NCBI RefSeq assembly: GCF_004359525.2
Contig: NZ_SCWC02000005.1
Location: forward strand, 53,809 to 117,808
DNA from: Macrococcus equipercicus
GTDB taxonomy: Bacteria > Bacillota > Bacilli > Staphylococcales > Staphylococcaceae
DNA length: 64,000 bases
Direction of reading: 5' to 3'
Shown here piece by piece: positions 32,612 through 42,994 of the stretch. Positions within the stretch are counted from its first letter, which is position 1. Every line of letters begins with the position of its first letter. The notes under the pieces were generated by a model. That model ran no database searches. It saw only the letters and a list, made by a program, of their open reading frames with translations, and was not told where the DNA came from. Position numbers and translations under genes: made by a program.

Positions 32612-35514
32612 TATTTAGTCTCCTTGTCGTGACGCTCAAGTACAAGCGTATTTTTACCCGGTATGTTTGTTGAACGGTTAGGCGTAAAGTAGAGAACCTG
32701 GTTGTCTTCTTTCCTCATCAAATAATCAATAATGAAGTCCTTCCGCTGCTTATCAAAATGGACGAACGCATCGTCGATAATAATCGGCAGTGGATACAGG
32801 TGATGCAGATGCTGGATCAGACTCAGCCGCATCGCGATATAGAGCAGCTCTTTCGTCGACTGTGACAGTTCTGTCGGATGATACACTTGACCGTCCTTAT
32901 GTTTGACCACCAGCTCTACTTCATACATTACAGCAATATATCTACCTTCTGTTAGTGTACTAAAGATACGCGATGCTTCACTAATGATATGCGGTATTCT
33001 TTCTTCTTTGACTTTCTGCCGGTGCGATGCGATGAGTGTTTCGATATAATTCAATGCGCCGTATTCTTTAGCAAGTCTGTTCACAATCTCTCGTTCAATC
33101 GCATACTGATAGTTCAGTCCAGATAATGTCGTATCCTTCTCCAGTTCAGCCATTTCCTGTTCCGTCCGGTGCAGCTCAAACTGTTCTTGCTGGAGAGCAT
33201 CTTTGAGCTCATGAATTTGATCGCTGATTTCTGCTTCTGACCTTCTCAAGTCTTCCGCTGAAGTATGAGCGAGCTCTGTGTTCATCTCATAAGTGAAGTT
33301 TTCATCTTCCAGCTTACGGCTTAACTGCTGATGACGTTCAAGGTCCTTCTTGTACTGCTTATATTCAGCAAACCTGGCATAATATGCAGCTTCATCTGCT
33401 GCAGCTGTATCGCTGAAAAGCTGGGCGATCTCTGCATTCATCTCATCGGCTGAAGTTTTTACTGCGGCGAGCTCTCGTTCACTGATGGTGAGCTGTTCGT
33501 CGCGGCGGAGCTTATGCGTACGCTTCTTTTCTTCTGATTTTACGATAGCGCTCAACTCCTGGAACGCAACGGTCAAGTGTTCATGATTAGTAATCCCGCC
33601 GAAGTCAGCCAGCCGTGCTCTGAAATTCTCGATGACTGACTGCTGAGCCAGATACTGCGTTTTCAGCTGATCAATCGCTGTTTTTAACTGCTGCATCCTG
33701 CTGACTGTGCGATAAGCATGGTGCAGCAGACTATCTTCAAAATGTGCTGGAAGCCGGAGCTGCTCCTTTGTTTTCTCCAGCTCCCGGACAATCACAGCAT
33801 AAGCTGCCTGCTTCTTCTCAAGACTGTTGTTCAGCTGCTGCTCTTTTCTTTTATGAAGCTTCTGTTCCCTGTCAAGTACAGTCAGCCGCTCTCTATAATC
33901 ACGCTGTACTGAAAGATCAAATGAGTCATCAAGACTGCCGGCCAATGCAGCAATGGAACTCTCAAGAGCTGAAATTTCATCATCCAGTATGTTCCATTCA
34001 TAAGTACGTGGTTGTTTATTCAGCAGAAATAATATTATCATGCCGATCGGGATGACGATCATCGCTAGAGCTGGAATCAGCATGGCACTGAAGAAGAAGT
34101 AAACAGCCGCAGCCACTGCTGCAAGTGCAATAATCCCATACGCGATGTTTAATTTTTTACGCTTTACTTCATCGACTGCTGCATTTCTCTTCTGCTCGGC
34201 GCTCAATTTGTTGTACAGCTCTGTTTTCTGAGCCAGTTCATCCTGCTGAGCGCCTAGCTGTATACCGTTACTGTACTGATCATCGGAGACGATATGAGGT
34301 TCAAGTTCTGCCCGCTCCTGCGCTGTCATCGCTGCTTCTGACTTTGCCTGCTCTCGTTCACGGTTCAGCTGTTCAAGCTGTGACAGCAGCCGCTCTTTTT
34401 CAGCGACGTTATAAATAATCTGCTCTTTCAGTGAGTCGCCGAGCGGAATATCTTCATAGCGGGACCAGCCGATATCTGTCTGCAGCGAATGCATGGCAGC
34501 CTGCTTATCCAGTATATCGCGGTCCAGATTGTTCAGCGTCTTTTCATGCTGCTTGATGACCGGCTCTTCTTTAAGGAGCCCCTGTGCCGTCTCATAAGCA
34601 ACATCCGGCATCAGTTCAATGGCCGCCTCTTTTGTCAGCTGCTTCACTTTTTCAGCGCGGAGCATAATATCGCGTTCATTATTATAACGCTGCCGTTTTA
34701 ATGACTCATAGCGTTCAATCCCGTTGTCAGGAAACACGACCGGTTCAATGTTCAGCTGATGCTCCAGCTGTTTCCATTCTTTCATATCAGCATGGAACAT
34801 CATTTCCTTCTGCTTCCGCTGCTGGATTTCTGTCAACTGGTCAATATGAGAACGCAGCATGTCTATCTTGCCTTTCAGCTGATACGCACGGCTTGTGTGG
34901 ACATCATAGTGCTGGAGTTTGTTCTCCTCTTCTCTGATCTGTATTTCAAGGTTATTAAGCGTAAGCAGATGGTCATACAGTTCCCCTGATTCGTGGTCAT
35001 GAGTAATAATTTTCAGCTTCTCCTCTTCCAGCTTGCTTTCCAGACTGGAATATTCAGTTGAACCGAAGACACCTGCCTGCAGTAGATAAGTCTGCAGTTT
35101 ATTCTCTGTCAGCTGGTGGACATGCTGCAGGCTCAAGACATCAAAAGAGAAAATCTGTCTGTACGTCTCTTTAGTGATGAAACTCAGCTTCTGGTTCAAC
35201 CAGGCTGCATCTTTCGGCTGATCCTGATACATCACGGTCAGCTCTTCTTTATGCTCGCGGTAGACACGTTCGACAAATAGTTCTTCACCATCTATCTCAA
35301 TGATCAGATTACCGCCGTAAGTCGTCGCAAATCGCGGCATCAGCTTCGGTTCATCAGGACCCGGAAAGCCGAATAAAATAGAATGGATAAAGAGCTGCAT
35401 CGTCGATTTGCCGGTTTCATTTTCTCCGTAGATTTGAGTGAATGAGCGGTTTAACTGATACTTTCTCTGCTGCAGTCTTCCGTAACCGTATATTTCAAGT
35501 GATTTTATGTTCAT
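32611..35514 (-). CDS. yhaN: SMC/Rad50-like ATPase YhaN
   Basis: 967 residues. N-terminal Walker [10 protein letters not shown] near 31, long coiled-coil arms (about 160-450 and 500-800), two adjacent hydrophobic helices near 455-495 in the middle, and a C-terminal signature [15 protein letters not shown] with Walker [14 protein letters not shown]. It pairs with YhaO like Rad50/SbcC with Mre11/SbcD, but the central membrane helices differ from SbcC. Probably DNA-end or RNA processing at the membrane. ATGA overlap with yhaO. Confidence 0.9.
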   Translation of the reverse strand: MNIKSLEIYGYGRLQQRKYQLNRSFTQIYGENETGKSTMQLFIHSILFGFPGPDEPKLMPRFATTYGGNLIIEIDGEELFVERVYREHKEELTVMYQDQPKDAAWLNQKLSFITKETYRQIFSFDVLSLQHVHQLTENKLQTYLLQAGVFGSTEYSSLESKLEEEKLKIITHDHESGELYDHLLTLNNLEIQIREEENKLQHYDVHTSRAYQLKGKIDMLRSHIDQLTEIQQRKQKEMMFHADMKEWKQLEHQLNIEPVVFPDNGIERYESLKRQRYNNERDIMLRAEKVKQLTKEAAIELMPDVAYETAQGLLKEEPVIKQHEKTLNNLDRDILDKQAAMHSLQTDIGWSRYEDIPLGDSLKEQIIYNVAEKERLLSQLEQLNREREQAKSEAAMTAQERAELEPHIVSDDQYSNGIQLGAQQDELAQKTELYNKLSAEQKRNAAVDEVKRKKLNIAYGIIALAAVAAAVYFFFSAMLIPALAMIVIPIGMIILFLLNKQPRTYEWNILDDEISALESSIAALAGSLDDSFDLSVQRDYRERLTVLDREQKLHKRKEQQLNNSLEKKQAAYAVIVRELEKTKEQLRLPAHFEDSLLHHAYRTVSRMQQLKTAIDQLKTQYLAQQSVIENFRARLADFGGITNHEHLTVAFQELSAIVKSEEKKRTHKLRRDEQLTISERELAAVKTSADEMNAEIAQLFSDTAAADEAAYYARFAEYKQYKKDLERHQQLSRKLEDENFTYEMNTELAHTSAEDLRRSEAEISDQIHELKDALQQEQFELHRTEQEMAELEKDTTLSGLNYQYAIEREIVNRLAKEYGALNYIETLIASHRQKVKEERIPHIISEASRIFSTLTEGRYIAVMYEVELVVKHKDGQVYHPTELSQSTKELLYIAMRLSLIQHLHHLYPLPIIIDDAFVHFDKQRKDFIIDYLMRKEDNQVLYFTPNRSTNIPGKNTLVLERHDKETK

Positions 35515-36692
35515 TCGTTATCCCTCATTCGTGCTTTGATCTTTCTCTCGCCGGTAGCAAGCAGCTCTTCTTTACTGAACGTCTCATAGTTATCAAGGAA
35601 GCGGCTGAACGTCTCATCGTGATAGAGAGGACTTAGTGCGTCATTGAACAATGTACTGTCATTCAATGACGCAGTGTCAAATTCGTGATGCAGCGTTGTG
35701 CCGTCATGCGGCTGCGTGAGTGTCAGCTGGTCAATCCAGATAAAGTTCTGTTCGTGCGTCTCATACTGCTGAAGCAGCGACAGCAGCTCATCAAGCTGAC
35801 TTTGTTTGACCAGTGTCTCACTGTTATTGATCAGTTCAATCTTATAAATACATTTACCGTTCGTTCTCTGGTCATTTTTGAAATCAGTCACGTCCTGATA
35901 AATCGCATTCTTCCCTGTATCCGTCAACTTAATCTGAGCTTCTTCAAAGCGGATGAACTGGGTCGGCACAAAGACCACATCCATCGATACATGGTCCCCC
36001 GTTACAAGCAGATAACCTTTCTTGCCTGATTCGTCCATCGTAGTCCCTTGAATATTACCTGGATAATGAATATGAGGCAGTTCGCTGATCAGTCTTCTGT
36101 CATGCACATGTCCAAGTGCCCAGTAATGATACAGCTTTTCGTTGAGTTCTTCCTGACTGAATTCAGTCAGCGGATCCCGGGCCTGATGCTTCACGAATGT
36201 CCCGTGCAGCAGCCCGATATGTATGCTGGAATCTACTTGATTAGTCGGATACTGTTCAAGTTTATTGTGATAGTTCATATGTTCTTTGTAACTGAAACCA
36301 TGGATATAGACAACATTGCCTTCTTTAGTGATAAATTCATATGTTTCCACTTGTTCGCCGAAAACCACTACATTGGACGGCCAGTTAATGCGTGAATATT
36401 TGATATCATCAGCTTCTCCGCGAATGACATAGACAAAAATATGTGCATCCTTCAGCCGCTCGAACTGCTCCTTCAGGAAAATCATCGTTCGTAACGACTG
36501 GTTCTTAGCATCAAATAAATCACCGGCTATCAAGATGAAATCCACTTCCTGATGAATAGCATCTGTTACAAGCCTCCTGAAGCTTTCAAAGCTAGCTCTG
36601 CGGATATCTTCCATAATTGCGTCTGATACATGATAGTTCAGTTTAAAAGGTGCATCCAGATGTAAATCAGCACAATGGATAAATTTAATCAT
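35511..36692 (-). CDS. yhaO: Mre11/SbcD-like nuclease YhaO
   Basis: 393 residues of the calcineurin-like phosphoesterase fold. Metal motifs in order: HCADLHLDAPF (5), AGDLFDAKN (58), RGEADD (94, a variant of GNHD), LLHGTF (180) and GHVHDRR (217). Partner of YhaN in an operon yhaO-yhaN-yhaM. The Asn-His of the usual GNHD motif reads Glu-Ala, so the third motif is atypical; family members vary here. Confidence 0.9.
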   Translation of the reverse strand: MIKFIHCADLHLDAPFKLNYHVSDAIMEDIRRASFESFRRLVTDAIHQEVDFILIAGDLFDAKNQSLRTMIFLKEQFERLKDAHIFVYVIRGEADDIKYSRINWPSNVVVFGEQVETYEFITKEGNVVYIHGFSYKEHMNYHNKLEQYPTNQVDSSIHIGLLHGTFVKHQARDPLTEFSQEELNEKLYHYWALGHVHDRRLISELPHIHYPGNIQGTTMDESGKKGYLLVTGDHVSMDVVFVPTQFIRFEEAQIKLTDTGKNAIYQDVTDFKNDQRTNGKCIYKIELINNSETLVKQSQLDELLSLLQQYETHEQNFIWIDQLTLTQPHDGTTLHHEFDTASLNDSTLFNDALSPLYHDETFSRFLDNYETFSKEELLATGERKIKARMRDNE

Positions 36693-36776
36693 AAGAATCC
36701 CTCATTTCCAGTATTCAATTTATTTTACAACAAAAATTAAGCGAGTTGTATGACTTGAGGAATCTTTCCTTAAAAT

Positions 36777-36816
36777 AAAAGATGTTCCTTCATCTATGTT
36801 AATGAAGGAACATCTT
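36777..36816. terminator. Terminator after hemZ
   Basis: AAGATGTTCCTTCAT pairs with ATGAAGGAACATCTT; T-rich tract follows on the minus strand. Confidence 0.85.
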
Positions 36817-36848
36817 GTGAAATTCAGCTGCTCTCGTTGCGCAGAATG

Positions 36849-38324
36849 TTATTCGACTACAGCTGTGCCGTTATACAGCAGCTCGAGTTTCCTGATTTTT
36901 TCTGTAGTGTAATGTTTGTATGACTTGTTGTAGCTCTTCGGGTCTTTCGGGTTCAAGTAATTTTCTATTTTCCCTGTTTCAGGATGAATCAACTTACTTG
37001 AAGCACCGCAGCCGATGCCGAGGATAGTCTGGACTTCCTCCATAATCAGAATATTATAGAGTGAATATTCCTTATCAATCGCATAACCTATGTTCTCAAG
37101 ATTACCGAGAATATTTTTCTGGCGGTATAAATAATAAGGAACATAGCCATGATCACGGGCATATGTCTTTGTCAGTCCCATCATCGTCATAATCTCATCG
37201 CGGTCAGCGACAGGATATTTCGCTTTATTGCGCGTCATTTCACTCGCACGCTTGAAACTCAGCGTATGGACAGTGATCGACTCGGGTCTCAGCCTGGCCA
37301 CTTCAGCAAGGGAATGCTGCACATGTGTCCGGTCTTCGTTAGGCAGACCAATGATCAAGTCCATATTGATGTTATTCATCTGGTGCTCCCGTGCAAGCTT
37401 GAACTTCTCCACTGTCTCTGCCACTGAATGATGTCTGCCGATTGCTTTCAATGTCTCATCAGTGAAGCTCTGCGGATTAATGCTGATGCGGTCGATATGA
37501 AAGTCATTCAGTACATCCAATGTCGCGGGATCAATCGTATCCGGCCGTCCTGCTTCAACGGTCACTTCGCGCACAGCCGTCATATCAAATGAACGGTAGC
37601 ATTCGTCGAGCAGCAGCTTCAAGTCTTCCGGTGTAATAGACGTCGGCGTACCGCCCCCGAAGTAAATAGAAGTGACTTTAACGTCGTTTTTCTTCAGCCA
37701 CTCACCTGTCTCCTTGATCTCATGGAGAAGACCGACGAGAAATTCAGGTACATCATTTTTGTGGACAAGAATGCTGTAGGCAGGAAATGTGCAGTAGGCA
37801 CACTTCGTCGGACAGAACGGAATACCGATATAGACGCTGACTTCTCGTTTCAAGTCATATAAATCCGGTATCGCTTCATTTTGAATACGGACGATATCAC
37901 GCATCAAGTCCAGCTTCTCGCGGCTGATCAAATAATCGGCTGCAAGCTTCTCGCATATCGCTTCATGACTGAGTCCCTGCCGGTACAGCCGGTGATACAG
38001 CTTTGTCGGCCGGATGCCGGTCAAAGTCCCCCAGCTCTGAGTGATGCCTGTATGCTCGGTCAACATGTTGACCAAAGTTTTTGCTATCGCCTGCTTCACT
38101 GACTTCTTATCTGTTTCAGGCCGCACTGCTTCTGACTGGTAACTTTGTCCTGCTATCGTCAAGCAAGCTTTGACGTGTGTCATCGTATGGTTCGTTATAT
38201 TGAAGGTGAGCTGATTGTCACCTTTGCCGTTCAGCACGAAGACATCCTCGAAATACAGGTTGAATATATTTTTGATGAACAGGAGCTGCGGCTCAAGTTC
38301 CGGATGATCTACATATATCTTCAT
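36849..38324 (-). CDS. hemZ: Oxygen-independent coproporphyrinogen dehydrogenase-like HemZ (radical SAM)
   Basis: 491 residues. A Bacillales-specific N-terminal extension (about 1-160) precedes the radical SAM core with the cluster motif CPTKCAYCTF (about 172-181), the glycine-rich YFGGGTPTSI near 216 and a C-terminal HemN-like part. Family members are annotated as oxygen-independent coproporphyrinogen oxidases, though activity in HemZ types is uncertain and may be heme handling, as for HemW. ATG at 38324. Transcribed alone; terminators on both sides. Confidence 0.88.
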   Translation of the reverse strand: MKIYVDHPELEPQLLFIKNIFNLYFEDVFVLNGKGDNQLTFNITNHTMTHVKACLTIAGQSYQSEAVRPETDKKSVKQAIAKTLVNMLTEHTGITQSWGTLTGIRPTKLYHRLYRQGLSHEAICEKLAADYLISREKLDLMRDIVRIQNEAIPDLYDLKREVSVYIGIPFCPTKCAYCTFPAYSILVHKNDVPEFLVGLLHEIKETGEWLKKNDVKVTSIYFGGGTPTSITPEDLKLLLDECYRSFDMTAVREVTVEAGRPDTIDPATLDVLNDFHIDRISINPQSFTDETLKAIGRHHSVAETVEKFKLAREHQMNNINMDLIIGLPNEDRTHVQHSLAEVARLRPESITVHTLSFKRASEMTRNKAKYPVADRDEIMTMMGLTKTYARDHGYVPYYLYRQKNILGNLENIGYAIDKEYSLYNILIMEEVQTILGIGCGASSKLIHPETGKIENYLNPKDPKSYNKSYKHYTTEKIRKLELLYNGTAVVE

Positions 38325-38340
38325 CTTTGTTTACCTCTTA

Positions 38341-38377
38341 AAAAAAATAAACGAAATCTTCATTCCGTTTATTTTTC
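38341..38377 (-). terminator. Terminator after yheA
   Basis: AAAATAAACG and CGTTTATTTT form a hairpin followed by eight T residues on the minus strand, just upstream of hemZ. Confidence 0.8.
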
Positions 38378-38381
38378 ACTA

Positions 38382-38744
38382 TTATTGTTCAGTCGGTTCG
38401 TTGACACCATATAAGTCCTGTAATGGTCTCATGATGATGCGGTTTAAGTCTTCGATGATCTGGCTCATGCGCTGTTCTGCCTGCATTAACTTAGCGATAT
38501 TTTCATCCTGCTCAATTTTAGCAGCGACGTTGTTCGCACTTGCGATATCTTCTTCAGTGATCTCCTGGCCGGACATCTGTTTCTCCTGCAATGTCAGCTG
38601 GATGTTTCTGAACTCATCGAACAGCTGCTTTGATTCAGGGTTATTATTGATTGCCTCGAAGTAAGTTTTTACTGCCGTGTATTCGTCACTTTGACGTAAT
38701 GCACTTTCCAGGCGATTTGCTTCATCATAAATATTAACTGTCAT
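38382..38744 (-). CDS. yheA: YlbF/YheA-family (UPF0342) protein
   Basis: 120 residues, fully helical, with ANRLESALRQSDEYTAV at the start and MSQIIEDLNRIIMRPLQDLYG near the end (shown in part), typical of UPF0342. Relatives YlbF and YmcA form a complex that modulates RNase Y; YheA itself has no fixed role. ATG with AAGGAG upstream. Confidence 0.88.
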   Translation of the reverse strand: MTVNIYDEANRLESALRQSDEYTAVKTYFEAINNNPESKQLFDEFRNIQLTLQEKQMSGQEITEEDIASANNVAAKIEQDENIAKLMQAEQRMSQIIEDLNRIIMRPLQDLYGVNEPTEQ

Positions 38745-38825
38745 TTTGAATGGCTCCTTTAAGTAATGTCTGTTAATAATGTACCATAATTCAGCAGATT
38801 AACCAATCGATACTATAGACATAAA

Positions 38826-38851
38826 AAAAGCAAACGACGTGTCGTCTGCTT
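38826..38851 (-). terminator. Terminator of the XRE regulator gene
   Basis: Hairpin AAGCAGACGAC / GTCGTTTGCTT on the minus strand with a run of seven T, overlapping the gene's last codons. Confidence 0.8.
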
Positions 38852-39314
38852 AAGCGTTGATTAACTGATCCGCCACTCTTCTGTTGAAGAAAGTATCAGC
38901 TTCACGTTCTTTGTTTGAGCCGAATAACGGCTGATTAGCTGAATCAATAACGCGGTAAAGGTTTGAAATTTTATTGAACTGAAGTGTGTAGCCTGCTTCT
39001 TTCTGCTTTGTTTCCCACCACAGCTCATCAAGATTCTCATTTTTAGGGTATGCACATGCACCGCGTGAGATGACTTGAATGACTTCAAGCGGATCTCCGC
39101 CGAGTGTCGTCTGCAGCACTTCTGAATCTCTGAATAATGCACATAACGATACGCATGTTGTCCAGTTGGGTAGCACCCGTTCCTTTTCAATTTGCACTAA
39201 TGTTTTTTTAGACAGACCGATCGTTTGAGCCATTGTATCCTGTGTGTAGCCTGCTTCTATACGGACCATTTTGAATTTTGTCTGCAATAAATCTGTGAAG
39301 TTCTGTTTATCCAT
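38850..39314 (-). CDS. XRE-family regulator with C-terminal sensor-like region
   Basis: 154 residues. Helix-turn-helix at about 15-60 (YTQDTMAQTIGLSKKTLVQIE, counted across the turn) and a C-terminal region of about 90 residues with YPKNENLDELWWETKQKEAG that I cannot assign. ATG at 39314 follows GAAAGGTCG; longer in-frame starts lack a ribosome site. Orphan gene between yheA and the cation transporter. Ligand and targets unknown. Confidence 0.75.
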   Translation of the reverse strand: MDKQNFTDLLQTKFKMVRIEAGYTQDTMAQTIGLSKKTLVQIEKERVLPNWTTCVSLCALFRDSEVLQTTLGGDPLEVIQVISRGACAYPKNENLDELWWETKQKEAGYTLQFNKISNLYRVIDSANQPLFGSNKEREADTFFNRRVADQLINA

Positions 39315-39433
39315 TATATACGACCTTTCTTCTATATATTTACGCTCAACATATGCACTGAGCATTAAATTGAAATAATACACATCTTTTTAAGACACAT
39401 TTACCATCTTAATATAATTTACAGCAAATTAAA

Positions 39434-39460
39434 AGAGGAAAAACTCGAAGTTTTTCCTCT
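39434..39460 (-). terminator. Minus-strand terminator without an annotated gene upstream
   Basis: Perfect 12-bp hairpin AGAGGAAAAACT / GTTTTTCCTCT-like with four-base loop, followed on the minus strand by TTTTAATTT. It faces away from the efflux gene, so something short may be transcribed leftward from 39.46-39.6 kb. Confidence 0.6.
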
Positions 39461-39476
39461 GTCGCAAATTTGTCAC

Positions 39477-39539
39477 TTATTGAGCGGTGATACGATTTAA
39501 TTTTCTTTTTTCACGCTGTGCTGTGCTGCCTGATTTCAT
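39477..39539 (-). CDS. Possible 20-residue basic small protein
   Basis: A short frame MKSGSTAQREKRKLNRITAQ lies immediately upstream of the minus-strand terminator. A weak GGAATA precedes the ATG. No longer frame in the gap explains the terminator. It could be a micropeptide gene or chance. Confidence 0.3.
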   Translation of the reverse strand: MKSGSTAQREKRKLNRITAQ

Positions 39540-39575
39540 TATTCCGGGAAACTATCACTAGATATTTCACCGGTA

Positions 39576-40487
39576 ATGCCTCATAATAAGACGGTACAAA
39601 ACGTAAAGGACGCGATGATATTGCATATTAAGGATAAGCTTGAGCAGGCTAAAAAAGGTGCCCGGCTCAGTATTTTAATGTATATAGTTCTGACGCTTGC
39701 CAAGTTATTATTCGGCTGGATCAACGGTTCACAGGCACTGATTGCGGATGGTCTGAACAACGCGACTGATGTCATTTCATCTATTGCGCTTCTTGTCGGC
39801 TTATCTATCTCCATGAAGCCCGCAGACTCCAATCATAACTACGGGCATTACCGCTCAGAATTCATCGCTTCTCTTACAGCATCGTTCATCATGTTTGCAG
39901 TCTCTGTGCAGGTTATTGTGCATGGTGTGACAAACTTTCTGAGCGGCACGTATTCAACGCCGACCGCTGAAGCGGCTGTAGTCGCCATCATTTCGGCCGC
40001 TGTCATGTTCTGCGTCTACTTATATAACCGGAACCTTGCCAGGAAAGTCGATTCCAGCGCTCTGAAGGCTGCCGCTTATGACAACTTATCCGATGCATTG
40101 GTCAGCGTCGGCACATTTATCGGAGTGATGGGTGTATACGTCGGTGTTCCGATGCTCGATACTATCGCCGCTATCGTCGTCGGCTTCATCATCATGAAAA
40201 CAGCAGTCGATATATTCAGGGATACGGCGATCACTTTAACTGACGGCTTCGAAGTAGAAACATTAGACAGGATGAGACATCTTGTCTCCTCCATCCCCGG
40301 CGTCATCCAGGTCGTCGACTTAAAAGGCAGAAATCACGGTGTCATCTCTTTTGTCGACGTCACCGTCACCGTACTACCTACACTTTCTGTGAAAGAAAGT
40401 CATGACATTGCAGAGCAGATTGAACAGCAGATGAAAGAAGAGTTCGGTTCTGTCGAAACAATCGTCCATATTGAACCTGAGGAGTGA
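39576..40487 (+). CDS. Cation diffusion facilitator efflux protein, probably manganese type
   Basis: 303 residues with six transmembrane helices and a C-terminal cytoplasmic metal-sensing domain (about 215-303). The metal site reads ADGLNNATD in helix 2 and AAYDNLSDA in helix 5; the D-x-x-x-D pattern in helix 5, rather than HxxxD, is that of manganese/iron exporters. The ATG at 39576 has no clear ribosome site; ATG at 39615 with AAAGGA four bases away is an alternative start. Followed by an SDR gene four bases after its stop. Confidence 0.85.
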   Translation: MPHNKTVQNVKDAMILHIKDKLEQAKKGARLSILMYIVLTLAKLLFGWINGSQALIADGLNNATDVISSIALLVGLSISMKPADSNHNYGHYRSEFIASLTASFIMFAVSVQVIVHGVTNFLSGTYSTPTAEAAVVAIISAAVMFCVYLYNRNLARKVDSSALKAAAYDNLSDALVSVGTFIGVMGVYVGVPMLDTIAAIVVGFIIMKTAVDIFRDTAITLTDGFEVETLDRMRHLVSSIPGVIQVVDLKGRNHGVISFVDVTVTVLPTLSVKESHDIAEQIEQQMKEEFGSVETIVHIEPEE

Positions 40488-40491
40488 TTCG

Positions 40492-41196
40492 ATGTTTAAA
40501 GAGCGAGTAGTGGTCATTACCGGTGCCGCAAATGGTATCGGCAGAGCTGCAGCAGAAGCATTCAAGAAAGAAGGGGCACATGTCGCGGTCATTGATATGG
40601 CACCTAATGATTATTTCACAGGTGATATCGCTGATGAGCAGACGCTCATTCAGTTCAAGAACCAAGTCATCCAGGACTTCGGACATATCGATATACTTGT
40701 CAACAACGCGCTGCCTTTAATGAAAGGGCTCGATGACTGCTCTTATGAGGAATTCAACTATGCCTTAAAAGTCGGTGTGACAGCGCCTTTCTTTCTCACC
40801 CAGCTCTTCCAGCCGCACTTCAGACAAGGAGGTGCGGTCATCAATATTGCATCGACGAGAGCGACGATGAGTCAGCCGCAGACTGAAAGCTATGCAGCTG
40901 CTAAAGGCGGCATCAGCTCCTTGACTCATGCATTGGCAATCTCGTTAAGCGGCAAAGTCAGAGTCAATGCGATTGCACCCGGCTGGATAGCTACTACAGG
41001 ACAGACGTTTTCAGGTGCGAACAACAGCCAGCATCCCGCGGGACGCGTCGGTAAGCCGGAAGATATCGTCGACATGATACTGTTCCTTGCTTCAGATAAA
41101 GCAGGCTTCATCACAGGCGAACAGATCACGATTGACGGCGGCATGACTAAGCAGATGATCTATCATAACGACCAAGGCTGGACTTATCAGCCATAA
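40492..41196 (+). CDS. Short-chain dehydrogenase/reductase
   Basis: 234 residues. Rossmann cofactor motif TGAANGIGRAAAEAF (about 9-23), NNALP in place of NNAG, catalytic serine near 133, YAAAKGG (Y146, K150) and a C-terminal DGGMTKQM. Classical SDR, probably NAD(P)-dependent; substrate unknown. Ribosome site GAGGAGTG lies across the stop of the efflux gene, so the two are coupled. Confidence 0.88.
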   Translation: MFKERVVVITGAANGIGRAAAEAFKKEGAHVAVIDMAPNDYFTGDIADEQTLIQFKNQVIQDFGHIDILVNNALPLMKGLDDCSYEEFNYALKVGVTAPFFLTQLFQPHFRQGGAVINIASTRATMSQPQTESYAAAKGGISSLTHALAISLSGKVRVNAIAPGWIATTGQTFSGANNSQHPAGRVGKPEDIVDMILFLASDKAGFITGEQITIDGGMTKQMIYHNDQGWTYQP

Positions 41197-41231
41197 CAAA
41201 AACAGCACACTTTGTTAAAGTGTGCTGTTTT
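41197..41231. terminator. Bidirectional terminator
   Basis: AAACAGCACACTTT pairs with AAAGTGTGCTGTTT between the convergent SDR and response-regulator genes. Confidence 0.9.
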
Positions 41232-41247
41232 ACTGTAGTTTTGATGC

Positions 41248-41880
41248 TTATTGCTTTTTCACTAAATGATAAGTCATCGCATAGATGGCAGCCTGCGTCC
41301 GGTCGTTGACCTCAAGCTTTGAGAAGATGTGGCTGACATGCGTTTTGACGGTTTTCTCAGACACGAATAAAATACCCGCTATTTCCTTGTTCGTCAGTCC
41401 TTTGACCATCTGCTCCAGCACTTCCAGTTCACGCTTGGACAGCTTCTTCTGTAAATGCGGCAGCTGTTCGGCGTTTCTGACAGCAGTCATGACAGACGGA
41501 TGAAAGATTTTTTCTCCGGCGACTACCCGGCGGATTGTTTCTATCAGCTTACCGGGTTCTGCATCCTTCACTTCATAGCCGTCTGCACCAGCTTCCATCA
41601 CACCGAGCACATGCTCTTCGTCAATATAACTTGAAAGCACAAGAATCTTAAGGTCGGGATGCAGTGCCTTCAATGTCTTCGTCGTCTTGATGCCGTCCAT
41701 CTTCGGCATGACAAGGTCCATTAAAATACAGTCCGGTGGTTCATGTGTCGTTAAATAATCGATGACTTCGAACCCGTCGCTAAAATCAGCCGCAATGGTA
41801 TAATCCGTCATCGAACTGATGAGGAACTTCAGTCCCTGTCTGACGATATGGTGGTCATCGACCAGTATAATTGAAGTCAT
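41248..41880 (-). CDS. NarL/LuxR-type response regulator
   Basis: 210 residues. Receiver domain (1-120) with the phosphorylated aspartate in [13 protein letters not shown] near 54, and a LuxR-type helix-turn-helix (about 145-205, [21 protein letters not shown] in part, with [17 protein letters not shown]). Pairs with the adjacent sensor kinase, four bases away. Closest named relatives by architecture are YhcZ of Bacillus and YhcR/AirR of Staphylococcus; which one is not certain. Confidence 0.88.
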   Translation of the reverse strand: MTSIILVDDHHIVRQGLKFLISSMTDYTIAADFSDGFEVIDYLTTHEPPDCILMDLVMPKMDGIKTTKTLKALHPDLKILVLSSYIDEEHVLGVMEAGADGYEVKDAEPGKLIETIRRVVAGEKIFHPSVMTAVRNAEQLPHLQKKLSKRELEVLEQMVKGLTNKEIAGILFVSEKTVKTHVSHIFSKLEVNDRTQAAIYAMTYHLVKKQ

Positions 41881-41884
41881 TCCG

Positions 41885-42988
41885 TCATCCTTCCTGCAGC
41901 GTAAATGTAACGACTGTGCCGGTGTCCATACTGCTCGTAATGAACAGCATCCCGCCGATTGACTCTGCCCGCTGCCTCATATTAGCCAGTCCATGCGTCG
42001 GCAGCTGCTTCGCCGATTGCACAGCGAATCCTTTACCATTGTCTTTGATCGTCAGGCTGAATGCCGTCAGCTGATTGATTGTGATTTCCACTTCAGCTGT
42101 TCCTGCATGCTTCTTTATATTATTCAGTGCCTCCTGGGCAATTCTGAAGACGACCGTCTCTTCTTTGTTATCCAGCTGAATCAGTCCATTGATGTGCATC
42201 GTCACGTTCAAGTTAAGGACATCCGCATACTGATGGATGGCATGAGCAAGGCCCTGCTCAAGTCCGATAGGCTTCAGCTGCCAGATCAGTGCGCGCATCT
42301 CATTGACTGCCGACTGACTGGTTGCTTCTATAATTTCAAATGCAGATTTCGCTCTGTCATCCTTTGTATTGGCGGCGGCAGCATGCGCAGTCAGTCTGAG
42401 TGAGAACAGCATCTGGTTGACTGAATCATGAAGGTCACGCGCAAGACGGTTCCGTTCATTAGTCAGTGCAATCTCACGTTCGCGCTCTGTCAGAAATATG
42501 CGTTTAATAGCGCTGCCGATCTGAAACGCGACGGACTCCAGCAGTTCCAGCTCATCTTCACTGTAGCTTGTTTTATGTGGAGCGGCGACATTCAGCAGCC
42601 CGAACCGTTCCTGCCCTGACTGGAGCGGCACTGTTGCATGGTGCGTAATATCAGCGGTCCCGTCCGGATGCTGACGATTAGCCTTGACGATGCGGGAGCA
42701 CGTGATGATATTGGATGCTTTCGTCAGCTTCCCCTGATGATATCTGGACACACACCAGCACGGTCCTGCCGTCATATAGTGACAGTCATTCTGCTCAAGT
42801 GCATCCGGCAGCCGGTAGTCAGAGATCAGCTGATGGCTGCCTTCATCATCAATGAAGAAAATCCAGCCGGTCGAAAAATCAGTGCCTTCGACAAGCCGCT
42901 TCAGTGCACCGTCCAGCATGGAATAAGTCTCTGTCTCTTCATTCAGAAACTCCGCGATCTCTTTAAGTAAAGCGGTCCTCGACTTCAT
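41885..42988 (-). CDS. GAF-domain sensor histidine kinase with four-cysteine cluster
   Basis: 367 residues, no transmembrane helix, so cytosolic. A GAF domain (about 20-160) contains C69, C77, C79 and C97, followed by a HisKA_3 dimer domain with the phospho-histidine in [10 protein letters not shown] (about 196) and an ATPase domain ([29 protein letters not shown]). The cysteine set recalls the iron-sulfur kinase AirS/YhcS of S. aureus, which senses oxygen or redox state. Cluster binding here is inference. Confidence 0.86.
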   Translation of the reverse strand: MKSRTALLKEIAEFLNEETETYSMLDGALKRLVEGTDFSTGWIFFIDDEGSHQLISDYRLPDALEQNDCHYMTAGPCWCVSRYHQGKLTKASNIITCSRIVKANRQHPDGTADITHHATVPLQSGQERFGLLNVAAPHKTSYSEDELELLESVAFQIGSAIKRIFLTEREREIALTNERNRLARDLHDSVNQMLFSLRLTAHAAAANTKDDRAKSAFEIIEATSQSAVNEMRALIWQLKPIGLEQGLAHAIHQYADVLNLNVTMHINGLIQLDNKEETVVFRIAQEALNNIKKHAGTAEVEITINQLTAFSLTIKDNGKGFAVQSAKQLPTHGLANMRQRAESIGGMLFITSSMDTGTVVTFTLQEG

Positions 42989-42994
42989 GGTCTC

